From assembly GCF_004348985.1 (NCBI RefSeq), contig NZ_SMKW01000027.1, positions 53,836 through 117,835 of the forward strand: a stretch of DNA of 64,000 bases, given 5' to 3'. This DNA comes from Saccharopolyspora elongata. GTDB taxonomy: Bacteria; Actinomycetota; Actinomycetes; Mycobacteriales; Pseudonocardiaceae. This document shows, piece by piece, positions 58,967 through 64,000 of this stretch. The position numbers were made by a program, and so were the translations under genes. Below the pieces are notes generated by a model. It saw nothing but the letters and a program-made list of their open reading frames with translations. It had not been told where the DNA came from and searched no databases. The stretch's first letter is position 1. Each line of letters starts with the position of its first letter.

Positions 58967-60622
58967 ATGCGATCAACATCTGTATGGAAGAACGCCCGTA
59001 TCGAGGTCGTCAGCCCTAAGTCGATCGTGTTGAAGGACAACGCGCGCACCATCGGCGACATCAAGACGGAGCGCCCGGACCTGATCGAGAGCATCCGCCA
59101 GTTCGGCGTGCTCGTCCCCCCGATTGCCAACGAAACCGAAACCGCCGGTCATTTCGCCGCCAAGGACGGCTTCTCACGCATCCTTGCTTCCCTGGTCGTC
59201 TGTGAAGAGCCAGAGAACGACGACGACGCGAACCTCGAGATTCCGGTCATCGTCACCACCTCGCAGAACGAGGAGGAATGGCAGCGACTACGCGATCAGT
59301 TCATCATGAACGAACTCCGCAAGGGTTACGACTCTGCGGACAAGGCGCGAATCATGGAGCAGTTCACGCTGTTCGGATTCAGCGATGAGGAGATCGCCCG
59401 GCAGCTGAGCCTCGAAAGCGAGCAGGTCAAGGCCGGCCTCGCAGTTCAGCGCAGTACAACGGCCAAGAGCCTCATGACCGAACACCCGCAACTCGACCTG
59501 CTGCAGCTCGGTGCGATCACCGAGTTCGAGGACGACGAGGAGGCCTTGGCCAGGCTCCAGGACACGTTGTATGACGAGCCGGAGCAGTTTGACCACGAGG
59601 TCGCCCGACTGCGCTTGAAGCGCGCCGAGAAGGAAGCGCTCGACCAGCTCACCCGCGAGCTCATCGAGCAGGGCATCACGGTCGTGGCGAAGACCTACGA
59701 CGGGGCTCAGGCGCCACTGTCCCGCCTGAAGCTCAGCAAGAGCAACCCCCTCGAACTCGGCAACTCCCCGGAGGCCCATGCCGATTGCCCTGGCCATGCA
59801 GCTTGGGTGGAAACGGTGTGGTCATCGCGGGAGCCCCGCGCGACCTACATCTGCCAGGACTGGAAGGCACACGGTCACGCCGAGACCCACAGCGCGAACG
59901 GCTCCTCGGCGAGGCAACCGAAGTCCGACTTCGAGAAGGCTGAGCTCAAGCGAGCGAGAGAGAACAACGCCTCCTGGCGTGCAGCGGAGGAGGTGCGTCG
60001 GGCGAAGCTGGCTGAGATCGTGCAGCGGAGCACGCCGCCGAAGCGGACGCAGCAGTTCATCACCACCGCCATGATCGAGGGCACCTACGAAGTGGGCCGT
60101 GCGCTGGACCAGAAGCACGCCTACGCGTGCGAGTTGCTTGGTCTTCCCAAGCCCGCCTACGGCAAGAAGCACCCGATGCTGTCCAAGGCGCGGAAGGCCA
60201 GTGCGAACGGCGCGCTGATGTTCCAGCTGGCGATGGTACTGGCGGCCTTCGAAGACCGGACCAGCGTCCAGACCTGGCGTGGCAATGACGAGGCGCAGAA
60301 AGAGTACTTCAGCTTCCTCCGGGACAGCTGTAACTACCCGCTTTCCGCTGTGGAACGGCTCGTCCTCGACCCGACCGAGGACTTCCAGCGGTGGCCGCAC
60401 CTCCAGGAGTCCGCTGCCTCCAGCGACACCGACGTCGCCGAGACTCCAGCGAACGACGATGACGATCCCGGCTCGGAGCTGGCAGCGGAGCATGCCGACG
60501 CCGACCAGTTCTCCGCATCCGAGGTCAACAGCGACGGCAGTGACGCACCGACCTTGTCTGCCCCGGTCAGTGACAGCAGCAACGTCGACGCAGCCGCGGA
60601 GTTGGCAGACTCCGCGGCCTAG
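58967..60622 (+). CDS. ParB-like nuclease/DNA-binding domain protein
   Basis: A 551-residue protein. The N-terminus resembles a ParB/Srx domain: VSPKSIVLKDNARTIGDIKTERPDLIESIRQFGVLVPPIANE; the usual G-x-R-R box is replaced by AAKDGFSRILASL. A helix-turn-helix follows (DSADKARIMEQFTLFGFSDEEIARQLSLESEQVKAGL), then long helices (residues about 190-240), a middle region with CPGHAAWVE and CQDWKAHG, and an acidic Ser/Asp tail (about 470-551). ATG 58967 has AAGGA 6 bases upstream. Such proteins are common on actinobacterial integrative elements and plasmids; partner ParA was not found here. Confidence 0.7.
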   Translation: MRSTSVWKNARIEVVSPKSIVLKDNARTIGDIKTERPDLIESIRQFGVLVPPIANETETAGHFAAKDGFSRILASLVVCEEPENDDDANLEIPVIVTTSQNEEEWQRLRDQFIMNELRKGYDSADKARIMEQFTLFGFSDEEIARQLSLESEQVKAGLAVQRSTTAKSLMTEHPQLDLLQLGAITEFEDDEEALARLQDTLYDEPEQFDHEVARLRLKRAEKEALDQLTRELIEQGITVVAKTYDGAQAPLSRLKLSKSNPLELGNSPEAHADCPGHAAWVETVWSSREPRATYICQDWKAHGHAETHSANGSSARQPKSDFEKAELKRARENNASWRAAEEVRRAKLAEIVQRSTPPKRTQQFITTAMIEGTYEVGRALDQKHAYACELLGLPKPAYGKKHPMLSKARKASANGALMFQLAMVLAAFEDRTSVQTWRGNDEAQKEYFSFLRDSCNYPLSAVERLVLDPTEDFQRWPHLQESAASSDTDVAETPANDDDDPGSELAAEHADADQFSASEVNSDGSDAPTLSAPVSDSSNVDAAAELADSAA

Positions 60623-60632
60623 CTGCGCTCTC

Positions 60633-60825
60633 GTGCCGGCCTCCCTCATCGACGTGTTCGCGGCGCAGGTGCATGACGAGCGCGAGCGTCACGCCGGGGT
60701 GCCGCTCGCCCGGACCGACCCGGGCAACTCGCTGGACACTGCGGCTGCTGCTCGGCGCCCGGCTCTACTACGACGGGATCACCAACACCGGCGGCCAGCA
60801 GCAGTGCCAGCGTTGCCCTCGATGA
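60633..60825 (+). pseudogene. Possible small gene with a frameshift (CxxC tail)
   Basis: GTG 60633 opens VPASLIDVFAAQVHDERERHAGVPLARTDP. A second frame then reads ATRWTLRLLLGARLYYDGITNTGGQQQCQRCPR and stops at 60823-60825. The two pieces together read like one 64-residue protein with a CxxC end. The length of 193 bases is one more than a multiple of three, which fits one extra base in the GGG of CCGGGCAAC near 60720. It may also be two overlapping chance frames. Confidence 0.4.
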
Positions 60826-60862
60826 CGGGCCTGAACAGCAGAGAGACGTCTATGCGACGCCG

Positions 60863-60981
60863 TCCCCGGGCGGTGGGGCGTTCGCACTCTGCGTCGGCCG
60901 CGGGCCGGGGGCAAGCCCGAAAAGCAGGCTTGCCCCCTTCCCCCGCGGCCGACGCCAGACGAGTGCGCCCCACCGCCCGGG
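60863..60981 (+). promoter_or_regulatory. Structured leader C: very long hairpin before the 221-aa gene
   Basis: Outer arms CCCCGGGCGGTGGGGCG and CGCCCCACCGCCCGGGG (60863 and 60965 on), middle GCGTCGGCCGCGG with CCGCGGCCGACGC, inner GGGGGCAAGCC with GGCTTGCCCCC, loop CGAAAAGCA: well over 45 bp in all with small interruptions. It stands 67 bases before the GTG. The A-rich loop resembles those of leaders A and B. Confidence 0.75.
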
Positions 60982-61048
60982 GCAAACGGCATCCGCCGGA
61001 CCCGGTGGTGGGAAGACCAATCCTCCAAACCTGAAAGGGACTTCCGCT

Positions 61049-61714
61049 GTGACCACGACCGACCCCGCCCCACACTCCGCCTCCGACCTCGACACGCACA
61101 CCACCTGCGAGCCGGACACGACGCCGCCCCTGCCCGCCAGCGTGATCGCTGGCTCCGATCGCCTGCTCGGCGCCATGGGTGACCTGCTCGGCAACGACGC
61201 GGCGGAGATCTTCTCGCTCATGGAGGACGTCTTCGAACGCATCAGGTGGGCAGATGAGGAGATCGAGAATGCCCGTGCACGACACCCGCAGCACGCTGAC
61301 AAGCTCTGGCACAGCAACATGCTGCTCACACCCAACCCCGGCCTGGAGAGCATGAAGAAGGAGTTCGTCTTCCGCGCGCATTGCCGTGAGTTACTCGACC
61401 GCGTCGCGGCTGGCGAGGACACCCGGCCAGGTACCGCGGCCGAAATCTGCTGCGCCATGAGTGACACCAGCCTTCTGTCCCCGCTCACCTCCGCAGCTAG
61501 CGGCCTCTACGCGCGTATGTGGCGAGCCGCCGGCTTCCCGGAGCTCGACGAGGTCACCGAGGCCAGCCATCACCACGAGGCCTTGGAGAAGGCGGCCATC
61601 GACGGGCACGAACAGGACGCCCGCCGCGAACTCGCCATCCCCGACCGCCGCTTGGGCGACATCGAATGCGACGGTCTCCACAACGACGCCTGTATCTATG
61701 CGCAGGCCGACTAG
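61049..61714 (+). CDS. Hypothetical acidic protein, probably truncated by IS insertion
   Basis: A 221-residue protein: MTTTDPAPHSASDLDTHTTCEPDTTPPLPASVIAGSDRLLGAMGDLLGNDAAEIFSLMEDVFERIRWADEEIENARARHPQHADKLWHSNMLL and on to GDIECDGLHNDACIYAQAD. GTG 61049 follows an AAAGGGA site. Acidic and helical, no family recognised; it looks like element-borne cargo. The stop TAG (61712-61714) is made from the TA target of the IS630-type element plus its first base, so the native C-terminus may have been longer. Confidence 0.6.
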   Translation: MTTTDPAPHSASDLDTHTTCEPDTTPPLPASVIAGSDRLLGAMGDLLGNDAAEIFSLMEDVFERIRWADEEIENARARHPQHADKLWHSNMLLTPNPGLESMKKEFVFRAHCRELLDRVAAGEDTRPGTAAEICCAMSDTSLLSPLTSAASGLYARMWRAAGFPELDEVTEASHHHEALEKAAIDGHEQDARRELAIPDRRLGDIECDGLHNDACIYAQAD

Positions 61715-61743
61715 TGTTCTGTAATTCTGGTCGTTTTACTTAG

Positions 61744-62630
61744 AGTTCCTAACAGAATGATCACTTGTAGTGACTGGCATTCCCTGATGGTTGATCATGA
61801 TCGTGTGAAGAAGGGTGAGCAGCCGCCATGGATCGTGTCCGACGAGCTGTGGGAGCGAATCGAGCCGTTGTTGCCGCGCTGGGAGAACGCGCTGCCCAAG
61901 CTGGGCCGCAAGCGGCTGCCGGACCGGCTGGTCTTGCAGGGCATCCTGTTCGTGCTGCATACCGGGATCCAGTGGGAGTTCCTACCCCAGGAGCTGGGGT
62001 TCGGATCCGGAATGACCTGCTGGCGGCGCCTGGCGGAATGGAACGAGGCCGGGGTGTGGCAGCGGCTGCACGAGGAGCTTTTGGCCGAGCTGAACGCGGC
62101 CGGGAAGCTGGACTGGTCGCGGGCGGTGATCGACAGCTCGCATGTGCGGGCGGCACGACGCGGCCCAAAAGCGGCCCGAGCCCGGTCGACCGCGCCCGGC
62201 CAGGCTCCAAGCACCACGTGATCATCGAGGGCGGCGGCATTCCGACGGCATTCAGCCTGACCGGCGGCAACGTCAATGACGTCACCCAGCTCCTCCCGCT
62301 GGTCGAGGCAATCCCGCCCGTGCGAGGCAGGCGCGGGCGCCCCCGCCGCCGACCCGACGCGCTGTACGCCGACCGCGCCTACGACTCCGCCCAACACCGG
62401 GACGAGTTGCGCGCCAAGGGAATCGACCCGCAGATCGCCGAACGCGGAACCGGCCACGGCTCCGGACTCGGCGTGATCAGGTGGGTCGTCGAGCGCACAA
62501 TCGCCTGGTACCACGGCATGCGACGCCTCCGCATCCGCTGGGAACGCCGCGACGACATCCACGAAGCGTTCCTCGGCCTGGCCACCTGCATCATCTGCTA
62601 CCGACACATCAAGACCCTTTGTTAGGAACC
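61744..62630 (+). mobile_element. IS5-type element (IS427-like group)
   Basis: About 887 bases. Terminal inverted repeats (A/G)GTTCCTAACA at both ends; flanked by the direct repeat CTTAG (61739-61743 and 62631-62635), the probable target duplication. It carries one transposase in two overlapping frames. Confidence 0.85.
61787..62625 (+). CDS. IS5-family transposase made by -1 frameshift
   Basis: The first frame begins MVDHDRVKKGEQPPWIVSDELWERIEPLLPRW (an ATG at 61757 is also possible) and runs through GIQWEFLPQELGFGSGMTCWRRLAEW to AVIDSSHVRAARRG (first Asp of the DDE site). At C CCA AAA (62164-62170), a slippery heptamer, reading shifts back one base and continues SGPSPVDRARPGSKHHVIIEGGGIPTAFSLTGGNVNDVTQLLPLV, LYADRAYDS (second Asp), and GSGLGVIRWVVERTIAWYHGMRRLRIRWERR (Glu) to ICYRHIKTLC. 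Without the shift the first frame ends at 62221. Programmed frameshifting is the normal route to full transposase in this IS group. Confidence 0.88.
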
Positions 62631-63167
62631 CTTAGCGTTGTTGTCGACAAGCTTCTTGATGTTGGTCTGGACGAGCCGGACCTTGGCCAGGATCTCGTCG
62701 GTGGTTGCGGTCCAGGTGAACGGCTTTGGGTTGGTGTTCCAGTGCTGGATGTAGTCGCGGATGCGCGAGATGAGGACTTTGACCGAACTGAAGGTGCCGC
62801 GCCGGATGGCCTGCCGGGTGATGATCGAGAACCAGTTCTCGATTTGGTTGATCCATGAGGATCCTTTCGGTGTGAAGTGGAACTTCACCCGCGGGTTCTT
62901 CTCGAGCCAGGCCTGCACCTCCGGGGTGGTATGGGTGGAGAGGTTGTCGAGCACGACATGGATGTCCTTGCCCTGGTGGGGTTTCACGGCCTGCTTGAGG
63001 AAGGCCAGGAAGTCCACGCCGTTGCGAGTGGGCTTGCACTCGCCGTAGACCTCGCCGGTGTCCACGGTCAGCGCGGCGAAGAGGTTCGTTGTGCCGTGCC
63101 GCACGTAGTCGTGGGTGCGTTTCTCGGTCGCGCCGAAGGTGATCGGCAGAACCGGCTGCGTGCGATC
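62622..63167 (-). pseudogene. IS630-family transposase, C-terminal part
   Basis: The frame reads DRTQPVLPITFGATEKRTHDYVRHGTTNLFAALTVDTGEVYGECKPTRNGVDFLAFLKQAV, HVVLDNLSTHTTPEVQAWLEKNPRVKFHFTPKGSSWINQIENWFSIITRQAIRRGTF and KLVDNNAK. This is the second half of an IS630 transposase with the Asp of VVLDN and the Glu of NQIENWF. The N-terminal half, with the helix-turn-helix, is missing because IS256 DNA follows. The end was altered to AKGS by the IS5 insertion, whose inverted repeat now supplies the stop. Confidence 0.88.
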
Positions 63168-64000
63168 GGGGGTGTCAGGTGGGTTGTGTACAAGATCCGA
63201 TAGTTGATGGAGTACGCAGATGACCACGACTGATCCGCAGCAGCAGGAAGGGAATCCGTTCGGGGCGGCCGGGCAGCCGCGGTCGGCTCGGGACGCGGTC
63301 AACGAGATGGTCGAGGCAGGCCTGCTTGATGGCCTGATGGACACCGTTGACCGGGATGGGTTGGCGTTGACCGGGCAGGGCGGGTTCCTGCCCGAGCTGG
63401 TCAAGGCGGTGCTTGAGCGCGGTCTACAGGCCGAAATGTCGGACCATCTCGGATACGACAAGGGCGATCCGGCCGGTCGGGGCAGCCCGAACTCCCGGAA
63501 CGGCACCAGCGCGAAGACCATCTCGACCGAGATCGGCGACGTGGACCTGGACGTGCCCCGGGACCGGGCCGGTTCGTTCGAGCCCCGGCTGGTCCCGAAG
63601 GGCTCGCGGCGGGCCGGCGGCCTGGACGAGATCATCATCTCGCTGTACGCGGGCGGGATGACCGTCCGCGATATCCAGCACCACCTGCAGCGCACCTACG
63701 GCACCGAGCTCTCGCACGAGACGATCTCCAAGATCACCGACGCGGTCCTGGATGAGGTCACCGCCTGGCAGTCCCGGCCACTGGAAGAGATCTACCCGAT
63801 CGTCTACCTCGACGCCCTGGTGGTGAAGGTCCGCGACGGCCACCAAGTGCGCAATCGCTCCGCCCACATCGCCGTCGGCGTCGACCTCGACGGCGTCAAA
63901 CACGTCCTCGGAATCTGGGTCCAGGCCGGCGAGGGTGCGAAGTTCTGGGCGGGGGTCTGCGCCGAGCTACGCAACCGCGGCGTCAAAGACGTGTTGATCG
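63168..64000 (+). mobile_element. IS256-type element, left part
   Basis: Starts about 63167 with GGGGTGTCAGGTGGGTTGTG, the kind of terminal repeat seen in actinobacterial IS256 elements, where IS630 coding sequence breaks off. It runs past the right edge of the window. Confidence 0.75.
63220..64000 (+). CDS. IS256-family transposase, partial
   Basis: At least 260 residues of a mutator-type transposase: MTTTDPQQQEGNPFGAAGQPRSARDAVNEMVEAGLLDGLMDTVD, LPELVKAVLERGLQAEMSDHLGYDKGDPAGRGSPNSRNGTSAKTI, EIGDVDLDVPRDRAGSFEPRLVPKGSRR, SLYAGGMTVRDIQHHLQRTYG, IVYLDALVVKVRDG (first catalytic Asp) and AHIAVGVDLDGVKHVLGIWV. ATG 63220 has GATGGAG about 9 bases upstream. The gene continues outside the window. 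Confidence 0.93.
   Translation, partial: MTTTDPQQQEGNPFGAAGQPRSARDAVNEMVEAGLLDGLMDTVDRDGLALTGQGGFLPELVKAVLERGLQAEMSDHLGYDKGDPAGRGSPNSRNGTSAKTISTEIGDVDLDVPRDRAGSFEPRLVPKGSRRAGGLDEIIISLYAGGMTVRDIQHHLQRTYGTELSHETISKITDAVLDEVTAWQSRPLEEIYPIVYLDALVVKVRDGHQVRNRSAHIAVGVDLDGVKHVLGIWVQAGEGAKFWAGVCAELRNRGVKDVLI

Larger units (their letters stand above)
61714..63167 (-). mobile_element. IS630-type element, interrupted and truncated
   Basis: The left end begins GTGTTCTGTAATTCTGGTCG right after a TA. The transposase gene reads leftward from 63167 to its end near 62633, where an IS5-type element has jumped in. With that element removed, the transposase would end GACAACAACGCTAAG TAA, using the TAA of the left flank, which confirms that 61714-61743 and 62631-63167 were once continuous. 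The right part is lost where the IS256-type element begins at about 63167. Confidence 0.75.

Noticed and set aside
63220..64000. Possible new defence gene at the right edge
   Set aside because: The sequence is a standard IS256 transposase.

Overview
The window is high-GC DNA with actinobacterial gene content. The order pdtaR-like regulator, polA, rpsA, coaE, uvrB follows the mycobacterial Rv1626 to Rv1633 neighbourhood. The spoROunded picture (CoaE-GrpB fusion, HbpS-type protein with a two-component system, T7SS-type toxin, actinobacterial type I-E CRISPR) points to a Pseudonocardiales-type organism, possibly Saccharopolyspora-like. That last step is inference, because no rRNA gene is present.

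Left part (1-12 kb). A partial acyl-CoA dehydrogenase on the minus strand lies opposite a LysR regulator. The regulator precedes a five-gene catabolic operon: CoA transferase, enoyl-CoA hydratase, acetoacetate decarboxylase, hydroxyacyl-CoA dehydrogenase and acyl-CoA dehydrogenase. A LysR remnant follows. Then comes an MFS exporter divergent from an HxlR regulator, with a striking double-palindrome operator between them, and then a membrane protein.

Core backbone (12-38.6 kb). This holds VapBC, an FAD monooxygenase, uvrB, an SPW protein, two DUF402 proteins, a NarL-type two-component system divergent from an HbpS-like secreted protein, an ankyrin lipoprotein, coaE, rpsA, a methyltransferase, a GNAT, an ABC/YhgE-Pip pair, a frameshifted MerR, a Tn3 transposase remnant, polA, a thioesterase, an ANTAR regulator and an amino-acid permease. 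Strong hairpins separate many of these genes. A small intergenic repeat recurs just after three stop codons.

Accessory part (38.6-64 kb). It opens at a tRNA gene with anticodon CAA. Two related tyrosine integrases face each other, each beside a tRNA 3' end. The second is broken by a 26-bp tandem duplication. A WXG-like protein, a T7SS-type toxin and a probable immunity protein follow. Next is a complete type I-E cas locus (cas3, cse1, cse2, cas7, cas5, cas6e, cas1, cas2, all minus) flanked by two arrays transcribed outwards, with 22 and 14 repeats. The cas6e gene carries a 1-nt frameshift, and the leader core of the first array overlaps the cas2 stop codon. Beyond the second array, three accessory genes (a 76-aa protein, a ParB-like protein and a 221-aa protein) are each preceded by a very long hairpin with an A-rich loop; two of these leaders are clear copies of each other. 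The window ends in nested insertion sequences: an IS5-type element inside the end of an IS630-type element, which is in turn cut by an IS256-type element running off the edge.
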